Source: a virus. Taken from it: a stretch of 24,785 bases of DNA. Positions 13,601 through 22,323 of the stretch are shown piece after piece (positions within the stretch are counted from its first letter, which is position 1; every line of letters starts with the position of its first letter). Position numbers and translations under genes: made by a program. The stretch covers positions 1 through 24,785 of IMG/VR virus record IMGVR_UViG_3300025168_000631, one strand, 5' to 3'. The notes under the pieces were generated by a model. It was not told the DNA's origin and ran no database searches. It worked only from the letters and a program-made list of their open reading frames with translations.

Positions 13601-16600
13601 TAGAGCTTTAGAAGAAAGATATAATTCTATATTAACAAGATTAAACGAAGATGGAGCAATTGGAATAAAAGATGATAATTTTCATATAACAGATGAATCT
13701 TCTGTAGTCATATTAGAACAACGATTAGATGATATTTATATTGGAAGAGATAAATCTAATGAAAATTTAGTATTATCAAAATTATTTGATGCTATGAGCA
13801 ATAGTAAACTTGATGGAGCTAAATCGGGTATGTTGGAATACATTAGAACTTTTGGTGAAGGAGCACAAGTTGAAATATTAAGCATGTTAAAACAACAGGG
13901 AGTTATAAAAAGAAATGTTAATGACAAATTTGAATTAGTTGAAGAAAATTTATTAATTGAAAAATTTGAAGATATAAGAAAAACAATTTCTAAAAAAGGA
14001 TTTACTCCAGAATTTGTACAAAATGAAATAGATAAAAGAAAAGAAATAAGTAGGAAATATATTAGCGATGCTAGTGATGTTATTAAAAATCCATCATTAA
14101 GTATAGATGGGTTCTTTTCAAGGTATAAATTAATAAGTAAAAATAAAGATAATGATATTATTTATGATGATTATAGTGGAGAAGAAACTAGCATCCAAAC
14201 AATTAGATTTGAAGATGAGGTATTTGATAAGGAAGGAAATATTACTAAAACATCTATAAGTAATTTTGCTAATAGAATAGTTAGTAAAAAAGGAGAATTT
14301 AAAAATTTAAATCCAAGTCAAAAAGATAAAATTATACAAGATATTAGTCAAATTGTATTTGGTTCAAAAGATAAAATAACTGTAAGAAAAATAAGCATGG
14401 TAAATGGTTCAATTGAGTTTGATAAAAATCATCAAGTTATGCAAGATAATCCTGTTTTTAAATACTTACGAAATATTGGTTTAGATTTTTCTATTTTTGA
14501 TAATAATATTATTCAAACTGAAGTAGATAGAAGTGGTAATTATGTAGAAAAAACTTATAATATATTAGCGACTGAAGATATTCCAGAAAAATCAAAAATA
14601 TTAGAAATAAGAAATAAAGTATCGGAACAATTAAAAAGTAAAGAGGTTAATGCATTTACTGAATATAGTGGAGATACAAATACAAATACGGACAATTTTG
14701 GAGTGGCTGAAAATGAAACTGGTGTAAAAAAATTAGACATTTACGATGGAATGGAAAGTATAATTATTCCAACAACTGATATGGGAAAAATAGTAAATGA
14801 ATTTAATAGGTTTTATGAAGACCATTCTGGTAAAGTAGACGCTAGTACAAAAAAAGCCCTTGATAATATTAAAAACGATTTTGACAAAACAGAAGCAGAT
14901 TGGAAGTACGATGAGGAAAGAATTGAATTAGCAATGAGGTATTTAGTATTAGAAGTTGGATATAAAAGTAAAACTAATGAATTATTTTATGATGTTTTAA
15001 ATTCAACAGACCCTGCATTTGTTGATAAATATATTAAAAGGGTAAAATTATTTACTACAAAAAACTTTGTTAGACCTAATGAAAAATATTTAAATAGTTT
15101 ATTGCAAGCTAGAACTATTTTAACAAATAAAGGTGTTAAGGATAAACCATCAGAATTATTAAAATCTAGATTAAAACAAAAATCATATAATGTTGCTATT
15201 TGGAATGATGAAGGAACTGAAACTATTGCTACAATAATTAGAGATTTAGAGGATGATGGATTACTTCCTTCTGGTGTAAATTATGATAACATTATAGGAG
15301 AAGCTCATTCTAAAGTTTCTGGATTTGATAGCATTTCTTTTATATCTAAAAAAGCAATGATGGAATATCATACCTTATTAGGACATAATCCAAATTCAAT
15401 GAATCCTATTAAACCTGTTATATCTTCGCAAGGAGAAAATAATACATTATTGTATGGTAAAACATTATTTGTTTATTCACCATCAATAGAAGGATTCTTT
15501 AAAAATAATCCAAAAGTTGATATACTTCTTACTAATTCTGGAGCAAAAGCATATGATGGTGATGATAATACAACTATAGAAAATGTAGGGTATGATGAAT
15601 TAAATAAATATTCTATAACAAATCCAAATGATTTAATAAGAGAATTACCTTTAGAAGGTATTGGTCTTAGGCCTGAAAAAGATTCTGATTTATTATCTGC
15701 AAGTGAGTCTGACCAAGATTATAATTATATGGATAACAACGAACATCGAAGAGCTTTTAATGAAGTCGTAGAAGAATTAACTGCTAATCTAGATGCTATG
15801 GAAAACGTAATGCTTGATCCATACAAGATAAATAGTTTTATGAGGTCTGCAATGCAGAAAGGAAATATTCCAGATGATGCTCAAGAAGGTTCTTTAGGTA
15901 ATTTAAGTAGTATGTTGCATTATTTAAAATTAAGTGAAGCTGCTGACCCAAATGATTATAGTGTAAATCAAGTACAAAAATATTTAGCAAAAGAATATAT
16001 AGATAATGTATTTAGTAAAAGAAGAGCGATAACAAATAGAATACATTCAGATACTCAAGAAGTTTCTGGTCGTTACGGAGGACAAGCATATATTATTTCT
16101 TCACCAACAAGGTATCAAGGTTCTAAAAAAAGAACTAGATTACTACCTACTTTGTTTAATAATGAGAATGAACAAATTCTTCGTGGTCAAATAATGTTAG
16201 CAGATAAAGAAAGAGGAACAGATATATCTGAATTGTCTAAATCTAGAAAAAACATTAGGATTGTTCAAAATACAAAACAATTAACTGTTGATGAATTTGT
16301 AGAAGAAGTTTCTAAATATATTGGATTGAGTGAAGAAAGTTTAAATTCTATAAAAGATTTTAAAGAAAATATTTCTCAAAGTGGGACATTAGGTGGAGTG
16401 CACGATTTAGTGCAATCTATTGCAAAAGAAACTAATACAAGATATGAATTAGGCATTATATCAAGAAGAAACCCTAGAACAAGACCTAATGATATTACAT
16501 TGCTTGGATTAAAAGGATTTTTACCACCTGAAAGTGGATTAGCAGTTGAGATTAATTCTTATGATATTGCCAATGTATATGAAGGTGATTACGATGCGGA

Positions 16601-19250
16601 TAAAGTAGATTATTTCTTTGCTCATAGTGATTATATGTTTGATTATATAAAAAGAAATCAAGCTTATTTTGTACAAGGTATAGACCCTAGTGATACTCAA
16701 ACTGACCCAAGTTTCACATTTCAATTAGACCATAAAGCTTCAAGAAGTAATATGTTATCTAAAATTGGGAGTGGAATTGCTTATAAAAGAGGAATAGGTG
16801 TAGTTGCAAAAACATCTAGAAAAATAAATTATCTTCAAAATTTAGGGAATAACAATCATTTATTAGACGATAATCAAAGAAAGCAATGGTCCGATGAAGT
16901 GAGATTAAATAAAACCACTGGGGAATTTGATGGGCCATCTATATTATATAACAGTGGATTTGGGCAAGATGGAAAAGCAAATGAAGTTGTTACAATAGAT
17001 ACAAAAATGTTAGCATTTTATCAAAGGTATGCTTTAGAATCTCAATATATACTTGATGGTCAAAATAAATTAAATAAAAATATTGCATCTAATATATACG
17101 AATGGGCTAACAGTTTTTTATTTCCAAATTATTCTGAATCTATATCTGCAAGAGATGTTAAATCTAAAGATATAAAAGAAATTATAAAAAATGGACAAAC
17201 TGTAAATGGTAAAAGAGTAAGAATATTTCAAAAATATAAATTAGATGAAGAAACTAATAAATATACTACAGTAACAGGTACCGATATAAATGAAGCTGAT
17301 AAACTTATTATAAGAGAATTTTTAAATCAACAAAATAAATTACTTACTGCTTTCGGAGATGAATCTTATGTTGATGGAGCTTCTAGAAAATCAAGTTTTT
17401 ATAATAAATATATAGGTTCTAAAATTTTTAAAGAATTTCATAGAGATATTTATAAATCTTTACAAAGACAATTATTTTATAAAAAAAATAATAATAATTT
17501 ATCTAAAGCAGAAAAAAATACATTAGAAGAATTAATTAAAGACGGAAGTAATGCTTTTGAACCTATTCAGAAAAATTTAACTGATATATATAATGGAGAA
17601 GGCGGAGGTTATTTAGATAGAATAGCTGTAAATATTGCTAGTAGGGAATTTTTAGATACTAAAAAAGAATATAATTTAGATTTATCTACATATTCTGAAA
17701 TAGAATTATGGTTTGAAGAACTAATGTCTATTGGGAATAATGATAAAACTGGTGAAAACCAATCTTTTGTAAACATGGAAGGTGATAAATTAGATAAGAA
17801 TGGAAATTTTGAAAAAGAAAGTTCTATATATAAATTTGCTGAAAGAGTAAAAGCTGATACACAAGACTTTAATAAAAGAATATCTGCTATTAAAAGACTA
17901 GATAAAAAGAAAAAATTTATTAATAATAGCAGTTATCATCCTAAATGGAAACAAAGAAAAGTAAAAAATATTGAATGGGTAATAAACAAACTTCAATCAG
18001 AAATATCTAGTAAGTTTAAAAAAGATATATCTAAAATAAATCCTAATAAATTAAAATATAAAGAATATATATCTATAGAAGACAGCGACCTTAAAAGGTC
18101 TATTATACATGCCAATACATTACATTCATTTTTAAGAAATACTCAAAAGGGTATGCGATATGATAATTGGTACGAAACATTAAAAAATGAAAAAGCAAGA
18201 TTAGATTTAAAAGATATAAAAGACTTTAATAGACAGACTTATGGAGGTGGGACTTTAATAGACGATATTCTTCCGTTTAATAATAAAAGCATCGTTACCA
18301 ATGAAAACATGAAAGATTACCTTGTCAATCATCGAGCTAATTCATTAAATGTATTTGAATTAAGACAAAAGTTTTTATTAGAAAAAACTAGAGAACATGG
18401 AATTAATTTTCTTTATGCTTACATGGAACCTACAAGAAATAGAGATGCTATTGGAGTTTTTAATAATAAACCAATTGCTATACCATACAAAGAATCAAAA
18501 CGATATTCGCATGGAATACAAATATTAGCTGGAATTTCTCATGGTTCTAAAGAATTAAGCATAGATGCTACTGAAAATACAAACAACCAAAAAATGGCTA
18601 AATTTGTTTTAACTTCAATGATTAGTAGCAACGAACATTATAGAAAGTTTTTTAATAAAGATGTTAATTTAAAAATAGCTGATTTACAAACTGCTAATTT
18701 AGATGCATTTGGATTAATGCCATTTGATAAAAATATGCAATATAGATTAAAAAATAATAATAATTTTGATTGGACAAATGAAATGTTGCCAAGTAATCCA
18801 TTATCAACAATAAATAAATCTGTTATATCTTTTTATCGTGATTATGTGGGTTTGATGGAAAATAAAGAAACCCAAGAATATGAAGATTTTTTAATAAAAT
18901 TAAATGATTTAGAAGAAAAATCATCTAGAAAAAACTTTATTAATCCTATAAGATATATGGATTTAAGATTAAGGTTGGATGAAGATTTTATAAAATTAAC
19001 AAAACAGGATTTATATAATCAAGAAGGAGATGACGGGACTCCTCAAGATATGAGAAATCATCCTATGTTTATACATAATGAATATCTTAAATTTAAACCA
19101 AAACAAGTTAAATCATCTAAAAAAATAATAAGCATGATGAAATCAATAAACGATATGCAAAATAATTTAACATTAGCTGCAAAACAAAATCCTATGAAAG
19201 ATTCTCATTTTGAAACATTTAAATCAATAGGTGAAATGGTAAAATGTTAA
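10662..19250 (+). CDS. Giant ejection-type protein with predicted two-barrel RNA polymerase core
   Basis: The product is 2862 aa (~8.6 kb). Residues 1-60 are a linker. At ~65-160 and ~310-335 there are Gly/Ala-rich hydrophobic stretches (AKVLGGVGTGAGFLVGLPVK, VGKAMFTGLVMGTAVNAAAA), and another at ~463-485, typical of membrane-active ejection proteins. Residues ~490-1500 are helical and unrecognised. At ~1554-1635 lies a first-barrel candidate: SISFIS, then K1584-P, G-K1600-T, VDILLTNSGAK1629. The second barrel appears to begin at SGRYGG (1802) with YIISSP. R1936-N-P...P-N-D-I and then EGDYDADKVDYFF follow, with D1976, D1978, D1980 as the probable Mg-binding triad. Residues 2012-2050 (YKRGIGVVAKTSRKINYLQN) may be a trigger/bridge element. 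The C-terminal ~800 residues are unassigned. RNAP call: strong motif match, not verified by structure. Virion location: inferred from gene order. Confidence 0.75.
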   Translation: MPTEEVLKRLEEIRKNKSAKLPEVNFSNYNLNKNNPTVDNLLANQTGQPAFPQIQSQPSSSDKGLIEYVGEALFSGAYEFGQSAALGLPGLVEAGIEKGLDTEIGFQEYMRKGQEDNALAKVLGGVGTGAGFLVGLPVKGTAFVLGQAVVRPAAWMMGRKSLKTAVGQASKIGKSGKLNKEVIKDFTKKVENQSKISIGKGKLADEVFESSFNNEINRYIAKGIRTGNLNKKQSDVLRNMATAVNSKGIPIQSLHGLALAKYGNTKMGRFTSEALHDAFVFSVADGVMESVLIGEEALKGELNEEGLGIAGRVGKAMFTGLVMGTAVNAAAAPFKDLGKMTLSRRDFKNGISAYFSKNNYKGKDLAYLSGQMAEMARFNKKNLRETRLNYTKDGKKEYIDLNPFALGNRDLSTRAIERRLRTKLGDDAESESIKWLMSSRRKYGKDLLAHSTKEGLENYRKLLPRMLFVGGAMAGTNGMMTYIQNGEIQYEDLISSMLIGAWTQRRGAGVQSTKIDFNGEINRIRQSLETLGVKVDNTFYSSSMSANNERFGVGIVRDNPELTEYLKEQRIVSDDDETITQSELTPDEKTFFDTSSGFPIDPYDGKMNVLYQLMEEDFQYARTLDQISDTQAKEIINILDKQGFKTADDLNKAFEDRIIESTKGMEENLKSILNQIVSKDFDDINIISNSSGIITPSTFAATDDLLKQAKNGDFESWLDGKSGQDAEEALLDMFRSLEMVVEVNKGINDKIKAHKEDKNTITSEEALKDLYNIVIDSEKAIDATTKSFDGRREFKYTDVESYLIPMMQNKGNNVTKQIINALNPEAPKLKDALESKLRDAGILQKIEGKGYQIIDDYSQINSKSDLKIQLGKIHGLLKAMGRYEVTKDPVQSEVNETQINALKNNLGKWVNDLNNPNLNFMYSMVLQDINRVRLNNAVASPSDVDFIVQQSALASFGESGLIKDKNIQGFLLRRLSIPSNRALEERYNSILTRLNEDGAIGIKDDNFHITDESSVVILEQRLDDIYIGRDKSNENLVLSKLFDAMSNSKLDGAKSGMLEYIRTFGEGAQVEILSMLKQQGVIKRNVNDKFELVEENLLIEKFEDIRKTISKKGFTPEFVQNEIDKRKEISRKYISDASDVIKNPSLSIDGFFSRYKLISKNKDNDIIYDDYSGEETSIQTIRFEDEVFDKEGNITKTSISNFANRIVSKKGEFKNLNPSQKDKIIQDISQIVFGSKDKITVRKISMVNGSIEFDKNHQVMQDNPVFKYLRNIGLDFSIFDNNIIQTEVDRSGNYVEKTYNILATEDIPEKSKILEIRNKVSEQLKSKEVNAFTEYSGDTNTNTDNFGVAENETGVKKLDIYDGMESIIIPTTDMGKIVNEFNRFYEDHSGKVDASTKKALDNIKNDFDKTEADWKYDEERIELAMRYLVLEVGYKSKTNELFYDVLNSTDPAFVDKYIKRVKLFTTKNFVRPNEKYLNSLLQARTILTNKGVKDKPSELLKSRLKQKSYNVAIWNDEGTETIATIIRDLEDDGLLPSGVNYDNIIGEAHSKVSGFDSISFISKKAMMEYHTLLGHNPNSMNPIKPVISSQGENNTLLYGKTLFVYSPSIEGFFKNNPKVDILLTNSGAKAYDGDDNTTIENVGYDELNKYSITNPNDLIRELPLEGIGLRPEKDSDLLSASESDQDYNYMDNNEHRRAFNEVVEELTANLDAMENVMLDPYKINSFMRSAMQKGNIPDDAQEGSLGNLSSMLHYLKLSEAADPNDYSVNQVQKYLAKEYIDNVFSKRRAITNRIHSDTQEVSGRYGGQAYIISSPTRYQGSKKRTRLLPTLFNNENEQILRGQIMLADKERGTDISELSKSRKNIRIVQNTKQLTVDEFVEEVSKYIGLSEESLNSIKDFKENISQSGTLGGVHDLVQSIAKETNTRYELGIISRRNPRTRPNDITLLGLKGFLPPESGLAVEINSYDIANVYEGDYDADKVDYFFAHSDYMFDYIKRNQAYFVQGIDPSDTQTDPSFTFQLDHKASRSNMLSKIGSGIAYKRGIGVVAKTSRKINYLQNLGNNNHLLDDNQRKQWSDEVRLNKTTGEFDGPSILYNSGFGQDGKANEVVTIDTKMLAFYQRYALESQYILDGQNKLNKNIASNIYEWANSFLFPNYSESISARDVKSKDIKEIIKNGQTVNGKRVRIFQKYKLDEETNKYTTVTGTDINEADKLIIREFLNQQNKLLTAFGDESYVDGASRKSSFYNKYIGSKIFKEFHRDIYKSLQRQLFYKKNNNNLSKAEKNTLEELIKDGSNAFEPIQKNLTDIYNGEGGGYLDRIAVNIASREFLDTKKEYNLDLSTYSEIELWFEELMSIGNNDKTGENQSFVNMEGDKLDKNGNFEKESSIYKFAERVKADTQDFNKRISAIKRLDKKKKFINNSSYHPKWKQRKVKNIEWVINKLQSEISSKFKKDISKINPNKLKYKEYISIEDSDLKRSIIHANTLHSFLRNTQKGMRYDNWYETLKNEKARLDLKDIKDFNRQTYGGGTLIDDILPFNNKSIVTNENMKDYLVNHRANSLNVFELRQKFLLEKTREHGINFLYAYMEPTRNRDAIGVFNNKPIAIPYKESKRYSHGIQILAGISHGSKELSIDATENTNNQKMAKFVLTSMISSNEHYRKFFNKDVNLKIADLQTANLDAFGLMPFDKNMQYRLKNNNNFDWTNEMLPSNPLSTINKSVISFYRDYVGLMENKETQEYEDFLIKLNDLEEKSSRKNFINPIRYMDLRLRLDEDFIKLTKQDLYNQEGDDGTPQDMRNHPMFIHNEYLKFKPKQVKSSKKIISMMKSINDMQNNLTLAAKQNPMKDSHFETFKSIGEMVKC

Positions 19251-19251
19251 T

Positions 19252-22104
19252 ATGCAAGTAGACTGCAATAAAGTAAAAAATAAAAAAGTAATAAGACTTT
19301 GGGATTCTATTGAAAAATGGGCGCAAAGTGATATAGTTAATCAAAATATACAATCTCCTTATTCGGCTGCTATGTCTATGTTTGAATCAAGATTTCAAAT
19401 ACCTATGGAATTTGCAGCTTTATTAAGCCCAGAACAAGGAGGTCCATTTTTAACTCAAGGAAATATAACTACCTTTTTAAGAGATTTAAATTCATATACA
19501 CAAAGAGTATCTAAAGATAAATTTACTTCTTTTAATGCTATGGAAGGATTTATGACTGGGACTATGTTGGGCAAACAAGACCCTTTATTGCAAGAATCTA
19601 TAAAAGATATAAGAGGTATAGTTGAAAGTGATAGCAAAAGAACTAATGAATTAAATCTTTTATTTAATGGAATAATAGACCAATTAAAAGCTTCTGGTGG
19701 ATTAGGTAAAGGAAAAATTAGTAAAATTAAATTAAATAGAGCTTTAAAAAAACATAGAGAATTAGAGGGGAATCACATTAAGGCTTTAGACTCTGGTAAT
19801 CAAAAATTAATTGATGAAACAAGATTACAATTAGAAGATTTTGAAAACAAAGGAAGTGTTAAAACATTTACTGAATTTGTAAAAATTATAGAAAATGTAA
19901 TGCCAGATGCAATTAAGTTAAAATACAATCAAGAAGTTGCATTAGCTGACTCTGGTAACAAAGAAGCGAAATCAAGAGTAGCAAGGTATGATGATGGAAC
20001 ATTGCTTGTTAGATTGACAGATGAAGAGTATAGTTCTATTCTTCCTCAAGTTGGAGTTCCTCAAGATTTAATATTTGCCACTAGAGATTACAATAAATTA
20101 ATGACGGAATCTTATGCTCAATTAAGAAATGGAATAAATAAGGTAATTGATTCTCAATTAAAAAGAATAGAAAATAAACCAGATTTTGTAAATACTAGAG
20201 ATAAATTAACCAATATAAAAGAAAAATTACTATCTGAATTAATGCCCAAGTATAAAGAGGATGGGTATTTTCCTCATTTTGTAAGAGATTTAAATGCAAC
20301 TATGATGCAAGGATTAATGAAACCAATAGACGATTTAACAAAATCTAATATTGACATGTTGCATGAAAGAAAAAGCATTGATGAAATAATAGACAATATG
20401 GATTTATGGATAACAAATCATGCTAAAGCTAGAAGTCAAAATTCAGACTCTGAATACAGTAAAAACTTCATAGATGTTGTTAATACATATATACACAATG
20501 TAAGTCAATTTAATACCACAGCATTTTTAAATGATTCTTTTATGAATAATTTATTAAATGCAAAAAATATGTATAATGAAAAATCTGAATATTCTCAAAA
20601 AATTGTAGATGTAATGAATGGATTATACGGTTCTGTTAATGGAGATGTAAGAAATACAGGTTCTATACATGAAATTAAAAAAGCATTATTAGCTTATCAA
20701 TTCATTAATAAATTAGGATTAAGTCCAAGAGCTGCTCTTAGAAATATAACTCAATTTTTAATGAACTTTGCGACTATGACATCTTCTGGAGTAAGAGAAT
20801 CCATGAAGTATTTAGATGAAAAAGCTCCTTTAGGAAAAATAAATGTAAATGATTTTTTACAAGAAGCTAATTTATTAATGGATACATCTGAAGCTGGATT
20901 AGAATCTGGTATAACTAAATCTTCTCCATATAAAATAAGAAGAATAGATGAAAATGGTAAAATACAATATGTTGAAGAAGGAAATTTTGCATACAATGGT
21001 ATAAAAATATTTGGAAAAGCTGTTGGTAGTATTGCTCAAAAAACTTCTGGTATGCATAGGTGGGCTGAAAATAAAAATAGAATATTTACAGCAAAATTAG
21101 CATTTGGACAAATGTATAAAGTTATGAATGAAAGCGTTCCTTTTGCAGATTATTTAACAAAATTAAAAAGTGAAGGAAAAATTTCAAGTTTTGAAGGTGA
21201 AAAAAATAGATTAGCAAGGAATTATGCAAAAAATATGGTTATAGTTAATCATTTTGATTATAATTCATATGCTAAAGCAAGAAACATGAGGGAAGGGGTT
21301 GGTCAATTTGCATTTCAATTTCAACATTATGGTATGGAATTTTTAGAAAGAAACTGGTCTATATATAAAGAAGCTCAAGGAGATAGAAAGGCCTTTATGG
21401 AAAATGTTGTAAGAGGTGAAGATAGTTTTTCTAATTGGGTTAAGGATGCTAGAGGTGTTCATAAAACAATGAATATGGGAGTAGCATATTTTCTAGCACC
21501 AGCTCTTTTAAGTTATATGTCTGGATATAATCAAACATTAATAGAACATGTTGGTTTTGAGATGCTTGAAGATATTAAATTATTATTATTTTCTGATTGG
21601 GACAATGAAGAAGATTTAGAAAAAATAAATAGAGAATTTTATGGTAAAGGTATTATAGGTTCAAAGCTCGGACCTACTTTTGGCACATTATTAGATGTGG
21701 GTATAGCAACAGAATTAATAAACGCTGATGAAGAATACCTTAGTAATATATTAATAAGTACTGGTGATTTTACAAATGATGATACTATGGGAGCATCTGC
21801 TCAAAACATAAGATTATTAAATCAATTTCTTGGAAGAGCTGTTGATAGGCATTTACCAATGTCAGTTAGAACTGGGTATGGGCCATTTAGCGCAGTTGCT
21901 CAAGAACTTACTCTTTATCCTAAAAAGCAAGATGAACCAACTTTATGGAAGGATGCAGCTCCTATGATAAAAACAGCATTTCCAGAATATTATTTTGATA
22001 AATTAGAAAAAAAATCTAAAAATAAGAAAAATAAATATGCTGGTTTGCCTTTAAGAATACAAGGAGCTTTGTTAAAATTAGACGAACAAGCAGGTAAAAA
22101 ATAA
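19252..22104 (+). CDS. Large ejection-type/polyvalent-like virion protein (950 aa)
   Basis: The product is 950 aa, mainly helical. Residues 484-501 (FINKLGLSPRAALRNITQ) carry the 'LG...R.al.N.tQ' motif found in very large phage injected/'polyvalent' proteins. At 684-702 there is an aromatic block (GQFAFQFQHYGMEFLERNW). At 740-759 there is a probable membrane helix (MNMGVAYFLAPALLSYMSGY), with a glycine-rich hydrophobic part later (IIGSKLGPTFGTLLDVGIAT). There is no enzymatic motif. It lies one base after the giant polymerase-bearing gene and ends the rightward operon. Likely role: co-ejected partner, for instance a membrane conduit or polymerase accessory. The start (ATG 19252) has no SD site, so coupling by TAATATG is likely. 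Confidence 0.65.
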   Translation: MQVDCNKVKNKKVIRLWDSIEKWAQSDIVNQNIQSPYSAAMSMFESRFQIPMEFAALLSPEQGGPFLTQGNITTFLRDLNSYTQRVSKDKFTSFNAMEGFMTGTMLGKQDPLLQESIKDIRGIVESDSKRTNELNLLFNGIIDQLKASGGLGKGKISKIKLNRALKKHRELEGNHIKALDSGNQKLIDETRLQLEDFENKGSVKTFTEFVKIIENVMPDAIKLKYNQEVALADSGNKEAKSRVARYDDGTLLVRLTDEEYSSILPQVGVPQDLIFATRDYNKLMTESYAQLRNGINKVIDSQLKRIENKPDFVNTRDKLTNIKEKLLSELMPKYKEDGYFPHFVRDLNATMMQGLMKPIDDLTKSNIDMLHERKSIDEIIDNMDLWITNHAKARSQNSDSEYSKNFIDVVNTYIHNVSQFNTTAFLNDSFMNNLLNAKNMYNEKSEYSQKIVDVMNGLYGSVNGDVRNTGSIHEIKKALLAYQFINKLGLSPRAALRNITQFLMNFATMTSSGVRESMKYLDEKAPLGKINVNDFLQEANLLMDTSEAGLESGITKSSPYKIRRIDENGKIQYVEEGNFAYNGIKIFGKAVGSIAQKTSGMHRWAENKNRIFTAKLAFGQMYKVMNESVPFADYLTKLKSEGKISSFEGEKNRLARNYAKNMVIVNHFDYNSYAKARNMREGVGQFAFQFQHYGMEFLERNWSIYKEAQGDRKAFMENVVRGEDSFSNWVKDARGVHKTMNMGVAYFLAPALLSYMSGYNQTLIEHVGFEMLEDIKLLLFSDWDNEEDLEKINREFYGKGIIGSKLGPTFGTLLDVGIATELINADEEYLSNILISTGDFTNDDTMGASAQNIRLLNQFLGRAVDRHLPMSVRTGYGPFSAVAQELTLYPKKQDEPTLWKDAAPMIKTAFPEYYFDKLEKKSKNKKNKYAGLPLRIQGALLKLDEQAGKK

Positions 22105-22118
22105 TTACCCACTTGTCG

Positions 22119-22145
22119 CCTTCAGTCAGCAAGGAGATTATGCTG
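22119..22145. terminator. Weak hairpin(s) at the convergent junction
   Basis: Only 33 bases separate the converging stop codons at 22104 and 22138. The stretch is less AT-rich than its surroundings. Two mutually exclusive small stems are possible: CCTT/AAGG (22119-22134) and CAGCA/TGCTG (22127-22145). The second is followed by T-rich DNA on the plus strand. It may end both transcripts, but both stems are short. Confidence 0.25.
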
Positions 22146-22323
22146 TAAATCTTTCTTCTTTATTTACTTCAAGCAATTTTTCTAATTGTTGTGTTGCTTC
22201 TCTAAACTTACCTAATAAGTTTATTATAGTTTTAGTATCATACATATTCATTGCTACTTCAACAGTCTTGTTTACGTTCTTTGATGTTCTAATCCATAAT
22301 TCTATACTTTCTTTATTCTCCAT
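22138..22323 (-). CDS. 61-aa helical protein at the end of the replication operon
   Basis: The product is 61 aa: MENKESIELWIRTSKNVNKT, VEVAMNMYDTKTIINLLGKF, then REATQQLEKLLEVNKEERFT. It is probably two amphipathic helices (about 5-28 and 30-55) with no known motif. The ATG overlaps the end of the resolvase gene in another frame, with GGGAGATGG upstream as ribosome site, so it is translated from the same message. Size and position suggest a small accessory or regulatory protein of the replication module; function unknown. Confidence 0.6.
   Translation of the reverse strand: MENKESIELWIRTSKNVNKTVEVAMNMYDTKTIINLLGKFREATQQLEKLLEVNKEERFTA

Noticed and set aside
16581-16625. DYDADKVD as an EF-hand-like calcium loop instead of a polymerase triad.
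   Set aside because: The 12-residue EF-hand loop pattern (Gly at 6, Glu at 12) is absent, while the RNPxxxPxDI motif 31 residues upstream and the Lys-bearing segment further upstream fit a polymerase.
10662-19250. N4-type (T7-fold) virion RNA polymerase.
   Set aside because: No T7-family palm/fingers motifs were recognised; the acidic triad and flanks fit the two-barrel fold.
10662-22104. Possibility that the 2862-aa and 950-aa frames are one broken gene.
   Set aside because: The junction (TAATATG) is the same clean stop/start type seen at other genes, both parts look complete, and no frameshift signal is present.
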